A stretch of 64,000 nucleotides of DNA from Dehalococcoidia bacterium (GCA_012959765.1 DUCO01000049.1:1-64000), one strand, 5' to 3'. Shown: positions 53,481 through 62,095, counted from the first letter of the stretch. Made by a program: numbers and translations. The notes: a model not told the origin generated them from the sequence alone.

Positions 53481-54104
53481 GTGTCGAGCTACAACGCAGT
53501 AGGGCTACTTCTTGCTGCTGGCGAATCAAGCCGAATGGGTCGACCGAAAGCGTTATTGCCGTGGCGAGGCACGACGCTGGTCGAATACCAGATGAACTCG
53601 CTGTTGCAGGGCGGTTGCGATTCCGTGATCGTGGTCACCGGCAAGTACGACGAGGAGATGGCTCCGCTGCTGAAGGATCGACCCGGAGTCATCAGGGCGT
53701 ACAACCCCAAGTTCCTCGAAGGCAAAACCACTTCGATAAAAGCTGGAATTTGGGAAGTTCTCGACGGGGTTCACTCGATAGTGCTGCTGGCGGTCGATCA
53801 ACCTCGTCCAGCCTGGGTCATCGAGAAAGTTCTGAAAATCCACACTGACTTTGGAGCCGACATTACGTCGCCCGGATTCGATGGCCATGGCGGTCACCCT
53901 CTGATATTCGATGCCGGCCTTCGCACAGATCTTGTGGAGATAACAGAAGAGGGCGAAGGCGTGCGAGTGATCTTCAAGAAGCCTGATATCGACCACCATA
54001 GGGTCAAGTTCGATTCGGCGATAGTCAGACTCGATATCAACACACCGGAAGCCTACGAAACTGCTCTGGCATCGTACGCTGAATTGGCTCGTCCAAACGG
54101 GTAA
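53481..54104 (+). CDS. MocA-like molybdenum cofactor nucleotidyltransferase
   Basis: NTP-transferase fold that attaches CMP (MocA) or GMP (MobA) to molybdopterin. The nucleotide loop is LLLAAGESSRMGRPKALLPW, then VIVVTGKYDEEM and SIVLLAVDQPRPAW with the metal-binding Asp. Because it follows XdhC and hydroxylase subunits, cytidylyl transfer is the likelier reaction. 207 residues, GTG start. Confidence 0.9.
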   Translation: MSSYNAVGLLLAAGESSRMGRPKALLPWRGTTLVEYQMNSLLQGGCDSVIVVTGKYDEEMAPLLKDRPGVIRAYNPKFLEGKTTSIKAGIWEVLDGVHSIVLLAVDQPRPAWVIEKVLKIHTDFGADITSPGFDGHGGHPLIFDAGLRTDLVEITEEGEGVRVIFKKPDIDHHRVKFDSAIVRLDINTPEAYETALASYAELARPNG

Positions 54105-54116
54105 TATGGGGGTGAT

Positions 54117-54482
54117 ATGAGTTCACCTACACCGGTTCGAAACAAACTCTGGGTGCGAATCGTGTACTACCCTGCGGTCGTCTTTCTCGGAATTCCGACT
54201 CTCGCTATCTGGGTATTACTGCACGTTGCAGCGATTGATTTTGCCTGCAATTGCATGCCTATAGGTGAGTTGGAGTTCACACCGGAGCTACAAGTTTTTG
54301 GGGCAATATTGACCGGCGTCCCCTTGCTCTTCGCCGATTGGTTCGTATGGTGGAAATGGCGTGATTACCGTCGCAAGGAAAAGTGGGCGAAGGCCTATGC
54401 GAAGGAACATGCCTCCTGGTACTCAAAAACCGGCAATGACCGTCCGACTGAACCGATAAAAAATAAATACTATGAGCCTTAA
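54117..54482 (+). CDS. Small membrane protein, unassigned
   Basis: 121 residues with two hydrophobic segments (about 16-37 and 55-78), a short CNCMP loop between them, and a basic cytoplasmic tail (KWRDYRRKEKWAKAYAKEH). No family recognised. It overlaps the start of the M24 peptidase gene by 11 bases and may be co-translated. Confidence 0.65.
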   Translation: MSSPTPVRNKLWVRIVYYPAVVFLGIPTLAIWVLLHVAAIDFACNCMPIGELEFTPELQVFGAILTGVPLLFADWFVWWKWRDYRRKEKWAKAYAKEHASWYSKTGNDRPTEPIKNKYYEP

Positions 54483-55683
54483 CGATCTCGCTCCTTCAGG
54501 CAATCCGCTTGATGATGCACGCGAGTTCCTCCAGTCGACCGGTACAGACGGTTGGCTGACCCGAGATTACCGATACACCAACCCCGTATTCGAGGCCGCT
54601 CTTGGCAAACGGGTGGAGCACCTGACACGACCCGTCTGGCTGTGGATTCCCGCCGATGGCGATCCGCAGTTACTGGCGCACGAAGTCGATGCTGGTCGCT
54701 TCCCTGCCGACTCGTCTCCTATTGCTGCTTATGGCAGTCGGGTTCAGATGGTCGCAGGGCTGAAAACGCTTGTAGGCAGTGCAACTAAAGTTGCGATGGA
54801 ATACTCGCCTCTCTATGCATTGCCACGAGTGGCGCGAGTCGATGCTGGAACGATCGAGTTGATCCGTTCTCTGGGGCCAGAAATCGTGTCTTCTGGCGAT
54901 GTGATTCAGTATTCGACAGAACGCTGGACACCCGATCAGTTGCAGTCGCACTTCTTCGCCGTTTCGGCTCTGGATCGCATCGTTCGCCAGACGTTTCAGT
55001 ACGTTGGCGAGAACATTCGATGGGCGCTTACCGAGCACGATATCGCCGAGCACATTCGAGGTAAGTTCGACCGGGCGGGTCTCGAGTTCGACGACGGTCC
55101 AGTGGTTGCGTTCAACGAGCATTCGTCCGACCCGCACTACGACCCGCAGCCCGGTGAGGCAGCGGTGATCAGGCGAGAAGGTTGGCTGCTGATCGACCTG
55201 TGGGCGCGCAAGAAACCTGAATCTCCAGACGACCGAAATATATCTGCCGACATCACATGGACCGCCAAGCTCGGCGAGCCACCAACTGCGAAGCAACAGG
55301 AAGTTTTCAACGCCGTTACAGGTGCACGTGACGCGGCGTTCGACCTGCTTGAAACTCGAGTACTTGAAGGCGACAACCCTAAGGGCTGGGAGCTAGATCG
55401 GGCAGCTCGTGACGTGATCGAAAAGGCCGGCTACGGTGAGTATTTCGTACACCGACTCGGCCATTCGCTTGGCTATGAAGTGCATTCGAACGGCGTGAAC
55501 CTCGACGACTGGGAGACCCACGACACCCGCACAGTAATCAACGGTGTTGGTGTGACGATCGAACCGGGAATCTACTTACCCGAGTTCGGAGTCCGCTCCG
55601 AAATGGACGTCTATCTGGGCGAGGACGGTCCCGAAGTAACCGGCAAACGCCAGACCGAGATATTGCAGGTTGAGACGAGTTAA
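54472..55683 (+). CDS. M24-family metallopeptidase (Xaa-Pro aminopeptidase-like)
   Basis: Pita-bread-fold dinuclear metal enzyme. The five ligands are visible in the second half: LIDLWARKK (Asp), SADITWTAKLG (Asp), HRLGHSLGYEVHSNG (His), GVTIEPGIYLPEFG (Glu) and VRSEMDVYLG (Glu). The N-terminal creatinase-like domain holds EYSPLYALPRVA. 403 residues. Dipeptides with proline or creatine-like compounds are possible substrates; not decidable here. Confidence 0.93.
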   Translation: MSLNDLAPSGNPLDDAREFLQSTGTDGWLTRDYRYTNPVFEAALGKRVEHLTRPVWLWIPADGDPQLLAHEVDAGRFPADSSPIAAYGSRVQMVAGLKTLVGSATKVAMEYSPLYALPRVARVDAGTIELIRSLGPEIVSSGDVIQYSTERWTPDQLQSHFFAVSALDRIVRQTFQYVGENIRWALTEHDIAEHIRGKFDRAGLEFDDGPVVAFNEHSSDPHYDPQPGEAAVIRREGWLLIDLWARKKPESPDDRNISADITWTAKLGEPPTAKQQEVFNAVTGARDAAFDLLETRVLEGDNPKGWELDRAARDVIEKAGYGEYFVHRLGHSLGYEVHSNGVNLDDWETHDTRTVINGVGVTIEPGIYLPEFGVRSEMDVYLGEDGPEVTGKRQTEILQVETS

Positions 55684-55712
55684 GACGCTCCTTCAGCAGT
55701 TGCCGACATTCG

Positions 55713-55746
55713 TTTCCCGAGTGCAGCGAAGCGGAGTCGAGGGATC
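55713..55746 (+). repeat. Single copy of the dispersed repeat
   Basis: TTTCCCGAGTGCAGCGAAGCGGAGTCGAGGGATCTT, related to copies at 27.2-27.5 and 51.5 kb. It lies just past the M24 gene and touches the end of the HAD pseudogene. Confidence 0.75.
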
Positions 55747-56484
55747 TTACTCGCTGGCCCTGCTCAACCAGCTAAGCAAATCAACCGCCGTTTCCATCCG
55801 TGGAAACGGCGCATCTAGACTCGGGTCTTGTCGCCATGCGTCGCTCTCGAACGGTGTGCCGGGTCGAATTCCAATCGGCCAGCGATCCAGAAACTATGTC
55901 GCCCAAAGAGGGGTAATCCCGACGTTTTGGGCACCTGCAAGCTCGGAATAGGAACCGTCGCCCACCCAGACAACCTCGCTAGCCTCAACTCCAAGCAGAT
56001 CCATTGCGCGTCGGTAGATCAGTGGTTCAGGCTTCATCACTCCAACGTCGAATGATGTGACGAAATGTTCAACCTCGTCAGCCAACCAGCTGCCAAACCA
56101 GCCATCGACGTCTGTATCCGATGCGTTCGAGACCACGGCTACGCTAAGTCCTATCGACTTGGTTCGCTGGATCATATCGATGATCGTTTCATCAATGTTC
56201 TCGAATATGAGATCGAGTCGACCACGACGTTCCTCAACGAGGTCGCTGATCAGCGAGTCAGATACTTCGACGCCCTTCTCAGCGCACAGAGTTTCGAGCA
56301 ACTCTCCGAATCCGGCGAATCGTCAGACCTGCCACTCGTCATCGAGTTGACGAAGCAGTGGCCGGAATTCGGCCTCTGGGATGCCGAGTCGCTCGGCGAT
56401 AGACGGATTGGGCGGCGTGAAGTCAGGGTCAAACCCGGTTACGAGCGTTTCGAATAGATCGAAGATGACAGCTTTGATCACCAT
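55747..56484 (-). pseudogene. HAD-superfamily hydrolase with two in-frame stops
   Basis: From ATG 56484 one frame runs 245 codons to TAA 55747-55749, the normal length of a haloacid-dehalogenase-type phosphatase. The nucleophile motif is KAVIFDLFETLV, then VAVVSNASDTDVDGW (motif II), a GVMKPEP lysine motif, and VVWVGDGSYSELAGA (motif IV). It is interrupted by TGA at 56323-56325 (after DDEWQV, before RFAGFGE) and TAG at 55894-55896 (after ITPLWAT, where Trp is likely: FLDRWPIG follows). Nothing is frameshifted, so the stops look like recent point changes. Confidence 0.82.
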
Positions 56485-56528
56485 TGCAGACTCCGCTCTA
56501 CCAATTAATACGTGCTACTAGCACCACC

Positions 56529-57605
56529 CTAGATAATCACGTCCACGCCGACCTCGGCTGCCCTTGCTCGGATCGCTGCGTACTGGCCGTTTTCTACTGG
56601 GACTCCGTTTGCGAGACGGTCGTCTGATGCGTCGGCTTCGGGATCGCCAGCTACCAGCACTCGATCTTCACCGGGAAGCGCGGTCGTTGCGTGAAGTTCA
56701 CGAATCATGTCGTCCATCATCGATTTGAACTCGTCGACATCTCGGAATCGGGCAATATCTATCGCCATCACCCACGTCATGTTCTCGCCTCGGGAAAGCT
56801 GCGCACTGAATCCGCCACCGGAAAGAACTCCGCACAAGATATCCACCATCACAGCAAGCCCGTAGCCCTTGTGCGAACCCTGCTCGCGCGTGTTGCCAAG
56901 CGGATTCAACGCCCATGAGTCGTTTTCACCGTCCGGCGGCTCGGTGATCTCCTCACCCTCCGTCGTAACCGCCCAGCCCGCAGGAATCGGCACGCCGATG
57001 CGCCTTGCTAGGCCTACCTTGCCGCTTGCAACTGTCGACGTTGCCATATCAAGCACGAAGTCCCGCTCTTCGCCCGCCGGGGCCGCAAATCCGATCGGGT
57101 TCGTACCCAACATCTTGCGTGCCCCAAGGGCAGGGCGAACCGCCGGTGCTGCAGTGGTCATCGACATACCGATCATGTCGTGCTCAAGCGCCATCATGGC
57201 GTAGTAGGCGACCATGCCGACGTGGTGACCGTCTTTGACACTGACCATTCCGAGGCCGAATTTCTTCGCCTTTTCGATCGCTATTTCCATCGCCGTATAA
57301 GCGGATACGAGACCGATGCCGTTCCCGCCGCTCATGAGCGCCGTTGTTTCAGATTCGGAGATGATGTCCATCTGCTGAGGGATCGAGTAGGTACCGTTTT
57401 CGGCGTTTTGTGAATATCCAACGACGTTCGCCACGCCGTGTGTATCGACGCCCCTAACGCTTGCCGAAACCAACACTTTCGCTGCTATATCAGCGTGATC
57501 GTCAGGAGTGCCAACAGCACTGAATATCGATGTCAGCTGCTTTCGCAGAGTGGCGGCGGGTACTCGGGTTGAGTTGGAATCGTTGAGTTTTACCTGATTT
57601 ACCAT
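56529..57605 (-). CDS. Ldh2-family dehydrogenase (tandem copy 1)
   Basis: Malate/L-lactate/ureidoglycolate dehydrogenase family, NAD(P)-dependent. Conserved: SASVRGVDTHGVANVVGY with the catalytic His, KDGHHVGMVAYYAMM, GTNPIGFAAPAGEE and SHKGYGLAVMVDILCG. 358 residues. The TGA of the upstream paralogue and this ATG share one base (TGATG), so translation is coupled. Substrate not predictable. Confidence 0.93.
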   Translation of the reverse strand: MVNQVKLNDSNSTRVPAATLRKQLTSIFSAVGTPDDHADIAAKVLVSASVRGVDTHGVANVVGYSQNAENGTYSIPQQMDIISESETTALMSGGNGIGLVSAYTAMEIAIEKAKKFGLGMVSVKDGHHVGMVAYYAMMALEHDMIGMSMTTAAPAVRPALGARKMLGTNPIGFAAPAGEERDFVLDMATSTVASGKVGLARRIGVPIPAGWAVTTEGEEITEPPDGENDSWALNPLGNTREQGSHKGYGLAVMVDILCGVLSGGGFSAQLSRGENMTWVMAIDIARFRDVDEFKSMMDDMIRELHATTALPGEDRVLVAGDPEADASDDRLANGVPVENGQYAAIRARAAEVGVDVII

Positions 57606-58684
57606 CAGACAAACACCTCGACACCCAACTGAGCCGTTCTTTGCCTCATCTCGTCGTACTGCCCGTTCTCGACAGGCACGCCGTTCGCCAAACGGTCGTC
57701 TTCAAAATCGGCTTCCGGGTCGCCGGCGACCAGCACGCGATCTTCGCCGGGCAAAACCGGCGTTGTGTGAAGCTCACGAATCATTTCGTCCATCATCGAC
57801 TTGAAATCGGCGACATCCCTGAATTTTGCAATATCTATCGCCATCGTCCAGGTCATGTTCTCGCCGCCAGAAAGCTGCGCCCCAAACCCACCGCCCGAAA
57901 GTACACCACACAAAATATCGACCACCAGTCCAAGACCATAGCCCTTATGCGCACCCTGTTCCCGGGTGCCACCAAGCGGGTTCATCGCCCAGTCCTCTCC
58001 CCTATCGCCACGAGGATCCGTGACCGGCTCGCCTTCTGCCGTTACGGCCCAGCCAACCGGCATCTGCACGCCCAAGCGCTGTGCTAGACCGATCTTTCCG
58101 CTTGCAACGGTCGAAGTCGCCATATCGAAAATGAAATCTCGCTCTTCGCCGGCAGGGGCACCAAACGCTATCGGGTTTGTGCCCACCCGTGGCCTCGCAC
58201 CCAGTGCCGGGCGCACTGCACGACTGGCGTTGGTCATCGCCATACCGATCATGTCTTCAGCAACAGCCATCATCGGGTAGTAGCCGACCATGCCGATGTG
58301 ATGCCCGTCCTTGATCGTGGTCATGCCGATGCCGAACTCTCGAGCTTTGGCGACCGACATCTCCATGCCCTGATGCGCCGCGACGAAGCCGAGGCCGTTT
58401 CCGCAACTCAGCAGTGCCGTGGTGTCGGTTTCTGAAATAGTTTCGACGATCTGAGGAACGGTGTAAGTGCCGTCTTCGATCGACTCGGAATATCGAACTG
58501 CATTTCCAACCCCGTGGGTTTCGACTCCTCGAAGACTGGATGACACGAGGATTTTGGCGACGATATCGGCGTGCTCTTCTGGCGTACCAACTCCCTGCAA
58601 TATCGCTGACACCTGCTTGTGGAGATCTTCGGCAGGAAGCCGTATCGAGTTCGAGTCGTTCAGTTTCAGGTAATCGAGAGCCAC
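57605..58684 (-). CDS. Ldh2-family dehydrogenase (tandem copy 2)
   Basis: 359 residues, closely similar to its downstream neighbour over the whole length: SSLRGVETHGVGNAVRY, KDGHHIGMVGYYPMM, GTNPIAFGAPAGEERD, AHKGYGLGLVVDILCG. The two presumably act on related 2-hydroxyacids or form a hetero-oligomer. Both differ clearly from the third family member at 13.6 kb. Confidence 0.93.
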   Translation of the reverse strand: MALDYLKLNDSNSIRLPAEDLHKQVSAILQGVGTPEEHADIVAKILVSSSLRGVETHGVGNAVRYSESIEDGTYTVPQIVETISETDTTALLSCGNGLGFVAAHQGMEMSVAKAREFGIGMTTIKDGHHIGMVGYYPMMAVAEDMIGMAMTNASRAVRPALGARPRVGTNPIAFGAPAGEERDFIFDMATSTVASGKIGLAQRLGVQMPVGWAVTAEGEPVTDPRGDRGEDWAMNPLGGTREQGAHKGYGLGLVVDILCGVLSGGGFGAQLSGGENMTWTMAIDIAKFRDVADFKSMMDEMIRELHTTPVLPGEDRVLVAGDPEADFEDDRLANGVPVENGQYDEMRQRTAQLGVEVFV

Positions 58685-58805
58685 AGGCGATTCTCACATT
58701 TCGTGTTGAATGGTCGGTTCGGTGTCCGGGCGGAGTGTACCCGTGAGCGACGGCGCTGTGTGACGATTTGATCCTGCGATAATCGTTAGTGGGTCAATTT
58801 ATATC

Positions 58806-58827
58806 TGTAAGTTTACACTTACGTAAG
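58806..58827. promoter_or_regulatory. Operator candidate upstream of ArsR gene
   Basis: TGTAA-GT-TTACA (58806-58817) is followed at once by the perfect palindrome CTTACGTAAG (58818-58827); an AT-rich TTATATATATG stretch then leads to the ATG at 58848. ArsR proteins usually repress their own promoter by binding such imperfect dyads, so autoregulation is inferred. Confidence 0.55.
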
Positions 58828-58847
58828 GATATGCTTATATATATGCC

Positions 58848-59180
58848 ATGGAAGCCGCACTCAAAGCAATGTCCGACCCGACCCGACGTAAAATTCTTCA
58901 ACTCGTTCAGAACGAAGAGATGCCCGCCGGGGCTATCGCGTCGAACTTCCCGGTAAGTAGACCCGCCATATCGCAGCATCTCGCAGTGCTCAAGTCGGCA
59001 GGTCTGATCGACGAACGAAGGTCGGGCGTAAAGCGTCTGTACCGCACAAGGGTGGCGGGTATGGCAGAGCTAAAAGTGTTTCTGGAGATGTTCTGGGACG
59101 TACGACTCGAACGGCTAAAAGCTGCGGTTGAAGCAGATATCAAAAAAGAGGAATCTTGCGATGACGACGTCCAGAACTGA
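58848..59180 (+). CDS. ArsR-family transcriptional regulator
   Basis: 110-residue winged helix: LKAMSDPTRRKILQLVQ, then AIASNFPVSRPAISQHLAVL with the recognition helix and LIDERRSGVKRLY wing. There is no CxC metal site in the recognition helix, so it is of the non-metal type that often accompanies SRPBCC/AHSA1 genes, as here. Its 3' end overlaps the SRPBCC gene by 20 bases. Confidence 0.93.
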   Translation: MEAALKAMSDPTRRKILQLVQNEEMPAGAIASNFPVSRPAISQHLAVLKSAGLIDERRSGVKRLYRTRVAGMAELKVFLEMFWDVRLERLKAAVEADIKKEESCDDDVQN

Positions 59181-59624
59181 TGCGACCAGCCTGATGCGGC
59201 AGATCAGCATCGACGCCCCTGCTGCAACGGTATTCAAGTACCTAGTGCAGCCAGGATTGATGTGCAGTGGATGGGGCACCTGTGCGTATTCGAGCCGTTT
59301 GAAGGCGGCGAATCCCGCTCCGAAATCAACGACAACATCGTTGCTGGCGGCAAGGTCTTAGAGGTCGTACAGGACAAGAAGATCATCTACACATTTGGCT
59401 GGGAGGGTGGCGAAAACCCGGTGACGGTCGGGTCGTCCAGAGTTGAAATCACTCTTGAAGAGAACGACGGATCGACGTTGGTTGAGCTCAATCACACAGA
59501 GCTTAAGGGCGCTGTTGAAGAGCACGGCGGAGGCTGGGATCACTACCTGTCGAGGCTTGCAATTGCTGCTACTGGCGGCGATGCAGGACCCGACCCGGTG
59601 GCGAATCCACCTGAGAACGCCTGA
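59161..59624 (+). pseudogene. SRPBCC/AHSA1-family protein with one-base frameshift
   Basis: From ATG 59161 the N-terminal strand LMRQISIDAPAATVFKYLV is typical of AHSA1-like ligand-binding domains. The frame breaks near 59257 after QPGLM; adding one G (ATGGTGCAGTGG) restores QWMGHLCVFEPFEGGE and the rest, including VVQDKKIIYTFGWEGG and HGGGWDHYLSRL at the end. Either a lesion or a base-calling error. The ArsR gene upstream is its usual partner. Confidence 0.82.
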
Positions 59625-59707
59625 AGACTGGCGACGAACTAACTACCTATCAGGAGGCCCGCGCCCGTTCAGGCCGCCGGGACCCAAAAATCACGAGGAG
59701 GCTACAA

Positions 59708-59971
59708 ATGCCTAAATTCATAGACATACACCGAGAAATGCCCGAAATGCCGGCTGAGATGGTTCAGCAGATTCAGGATCGAATTTCGAGTGGAGCAAAA
59801 GACGAGTTCGATGCAGTTGCTGTCGAAGTGCTCGCAAGCAACGACGGCTCAGCGTTCTGCATCACCGATGCGCCGGACGTTGCTTCAGTGGTCAGTTCGC
59901 ACACCTCGAAGGGCGTGCCGATGACACAAGAAGACGTGCACCAAGTAGTAAGCATCGGCGGCAAGCTGTAG
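59708..59971 (+). CDS. DUF4242-like small protein
   Basis: 87 residues: PKFIDIHREMPEMPAEMVQQ, then VEVLASNDGSAFCITDAPDV and SHTSKGVPMTQEDVHQV. The ferredoxin-like beta-alpha-beta pattern, with FCITDAPD in the middle, resembles DUF4242 proteins; the function of the family is not firmly known. An AGGAGGC ribosome-binding site lies just before the ATG. A strong terminator follows at 60063. Confidence 0.75.
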   Translation: MPKFIDIHREMPEMPAEMVQQIQDRISSGAKDEFDAVAVEVLASNDGSAFCITDAPDVASVVSSHTSKGVPMTQEDVHQVVSIGGKL

Positions 59972-59989
59972 AGCGAGCTTCTCGACTTT

Positions 59990-60055
59990 GGGTTCGCCAT
60001 CCTGAACGAGCCTGCCCCAAAAGAAATCGGGGATTCAGGATGACGTACACAGGAC
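59990..60055. repeat. REP-like palindrome
   Basis: CATCCTGAA (from about 60008) and TTCAGGATG (about 60034) enclose CCCC/GGGG stretches: GCCATCCTGAACGAGCCTGC...GGGGATTCAGGATGACG. This palindromic layout recalls dispersed extragenic elements but differs from the TTCCCGAGCG family. Other copies may lie outside the window. Confidence 0.5.
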
Positions 60056-60062
60056 TTACTGG

Positions 60063-60095
60063 AAAAGCCGGAGCAAAATTGCTCCGGCTTTTTTG
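60063..60095 (+). terminator. Intrinsic terminator after the DUF4242 gene
   Basis: AAAAGCCGGAGCAA pairs with TTGCTCCGGCTTTT (60079-60092) and a T6 run follows. It probably also ends the convergent cyclodeaminase-family transcript because the other strand has an A/T-rich tail as well. Confidence 0.88.
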
Positions 60096-60167
60096 TTTGC
60101 TTTTGCTCCGTTCCCTGAGCCCCGATTGCCATCGGGATAAACTGCGTCATCGGAATCGAAGGTCGCC

Positions 60168-61121
60168 CTACCCCAGCTCAGTCCCCACACCACGTTCCAG
60201 CGCCAGCTCGTAGAGTCGGCCACACACTGCCAAGTCTTCGAACGCTACTCCTTGCGATTCGAAGAGGGTTACGTCGGTGTCAGAGTTGCGGGCTGTTCGT
60301 AGTCCTGCCACGATGCGATCGAGTCGTACCAGCGACTCCCATGCGAACTGGCCTACTTCTACTGCTCGCATCAACTCGCCGCACTCGATTTTGCTCTGGT
60401 CGATGTCGTCACAGGCAACGAGATCGGCTTTTACGATTGCCGCCGTGTCGAGCTCTCGCTTCATCCACGAGTTGTTTCCTGCTGCGTTGATGTGTATGCC
60501 CGGCTCGATCATGTCGCCAGTAATCACCGGATCAACCGAACTCGTCACCGCAACCAGAATGTCCATGCCATCGGCAGCAGCTTCCTTAGAATCGACGGCC
60601 ACAATATTCACGCCAAGTCGATCGCTCATCACCGAGGCAAATCGATCCCGCTTCTCGGCGGTGCGAGAAAACACCTTCACGTCTTTGATATCTCGAACCG
60701 CGCAAACCGCTTCCAACTGAGTCTCGGCCTGGTATCCAGATCCGATAATCCCAACCGATGAAGAGTTCTCACGCGCCATGTACCGTGTTGCGATTCCCGA
60801 TGCCGCACCAGTACGAACCTGCCCCATGCGACCCGCGCCAATCACAGCCAGCAGTCCTTCGCCTCTCGTGCCGTAGAGCATCACCCGAAAGTCGCCATTC
60901 ACGTACGACTTGTGCCCCGCCCAGCCCTTCTCAGGCCACGCTGCTGCCATGAAGTTCATCGAGCCGTTTCCGGCAGCCAGACGATGTCGGGGTTCATTGC
61001 GGACCTCACCAGCCGAACGCGCTCGGAACACCTCGTCGAGCGCATCCAGAGCAAGCTTCATATCGAGCATCTCGTTCACTTCGGATTCGGTCAGATACAG
61101 TCGTTTTACATCTTTTGGCAC
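60168..61121 (-). CDS. Ornithine cyclodeaminase/mu-crystallin family protein
   Basis: NAD(P)-dependent family that includes ornithine cyclodeaminase, alanine and ketimine reductases. Rossmann loop VGIIGSGYQAETQLEAV; N-terminal LYLTESEVNEMLDM; the ligand-binding HRLAAGNGSMNFMAAAWP and GHKSYVN segments. 317 residues. The precise reaction cannot be read from sequence. Convergent with the DUF4242 gene. Confidence 0.9.
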   Translation of the reverse strand: MPKDVKRLYLTESEVNEMLDMKLALDALDEVFRARSAGEVRNEPRHRLAAGNGSMNFMAAAWPEKGWAGHKSYVNGDFRVMLYGTRGEGLLAVIGAGRMGQVRTGAASGIATRYMARENSSSVGIIGSGYQAETQLEAVCAVRDIKDVKVFSRTAEKRDRFASVMSDRLGVNIVAVDSKEAAADGMDILVAVTSSVDPVITGDMIEPGIHINAAGNNSWMKRELDTAAIVKADLVACDDIDQSKIECGELMRAVEVGQFAWESLVRLDRIVAGLRTARNSDTDVTLFESQGVAFEDLAVCGRLYELALERGVGTELG

Positions 61122-61311
61122 TGGTCAGTCGTTCCTAATCGATAAAAAGGCGGTTCAACCATCGAGTGTGATCTGGACAGACCCGGTGGGGCAACTAGAA
61201 TACCGCCAGATGCCTGCTAAAGTCCGGCCCGCTAGGCGGGATTCCATTGGGCGGAACCAAGCTCTAGATAGAAAAACAGCCGTCGGCTGCTGCTGCTGCG
61301 GGAGAAAACGA

Positions 61312-62028
61312 ATGAGTGATACTAACATTCGAGCGCTTGTGTTCGACGTGTTCGGCACAGTTGTCGACTGGCGTACTTCGATTTCTCGTCAGGCGGCTGA
61401 GTTTGGGTCGAAACATGGAGTTGAGGCAGACTGGGACCAGTTCGCCGACGATTGGCGCGCCGGGTACGGTGCGGGAATGGCGAAGGTGAACTCGGGCGAG
61501 GTCGAGTGGAAGATCGTCGACCAGATTCACCGTGAACGACTCGATGTGCTGCTAGGTCAATACAAATTCCCGTCAATCGACGAAGCTGAGCTTGTCGAAT
61601 TCAACAAGTCATGGCATCGACTCGACGGCTGGTCCGATTCGACCGGCGGGCTTACTCGCTTGAAGTCGAAATACATCATCGCCTCGCTTTCGAACGGCAA
61701 CGTTGCTCTGCTAACCAACATGGCAAAGTACGCAAACTTGCCATGGGACGCCGTGCTTTCTGCTGAGCTTGCAGGCAAGTACAAGACCCATCCGAGGGCG
61801 TATCAAAAGACCGCCGAGTTGCTGGGTCTTGAGTACGATCAAGTGATGCTTGTCGCGGCGCATAATGGCGACCTGAGGGGAGCGATCAACGCTGGACTGC
61901 GGGCTGCGCTGGTAACTCGACCCGACGAGTACGGCGGAGCAAAACCGCCCGATCTCGAACCAGAATCCGACTTCGACTACTTCGCAAAAGATTTCAACGA
62001 CCTTGCGAACCAGTTGGGATGCGACTGA
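61312..62028 (+). CDS. HAD type II haloacid dehalogenase-like hydrolase
   Basis: 238 residues from ATG 61312; a longer frame back to 60910 is antisense to the preceding gene. Motifs: ALVFDVFGTVVDWRTS (nucleophile Asp), IIASLSNGNVALL (motif II), KYKTHPRAYQ (lysine) and MLVAAHNGDLRGA (motif IV). The VDWR and AAHNxDL elements are characteristic of (S)-2-haloacid dehalogenases, whose substrate range is broad, so dehalogenation of chloro-acids is possible but unproved. Confidence 0.9.
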   Translation: MSDTNIRALVFDVFGTVVDWRTSISRQAAEFGSKHGVEADWDQFADDWRAGYGAGMAKVNSGEVEWKIVDQIHRERLDVLLGQYKFPSIDEAELVEFNKSWHRLDGWSDSTGGLTRLKSKYIIASLSNGNVALLTNMAKYANLPWDAVLSAELAGKYKTHPRAYQKTAELLGLEYDQVMLVAAHNGDLRGAINAGLRAALVTRPDEYGGAKPPDLEPESDFDYFAKDFNDLANQLGCD

Positions 62029-62040
62029 GGGGCAAACCCT

Positions 62041-62095
62041 GAAGCGCAAACATCTGGCAACTTAGCCAACACCTACTCAAGCTGAAAGAAAAAAT
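62041..62095 (+). repeat. Leader sequence repeated before both SMP-30 genes
   Basis: CCCTGAAGCGCAAACATCTGGC...GCCAACACCTACTCAAGCTGAAAGAA here matches CCCTGAAGCGCACACAACC...GCCAACACTTACTCAAGCTGAAAGAA at 62987-63045. The core CAACAC(C/T)TACTCAAGCTGAAAGAA directly precedes each ATG, so the leader was duplicated with the gene and may be a shared translational or regulatory element. Confidence 0.75.

Noticed and set aside
56323-56325. TGA in the HAD gene as a second selenocysteine site
   Set aside because: It does not fall at an active-site or redox position, I see no obvious hairpin at the right distance, and the same gene has a TAG further on.
60910-61311. N-terminal extension of the HAD gene at 61312
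   Set aside because: It is antisense to the cyclodeaminase-family gene and low in coding character.
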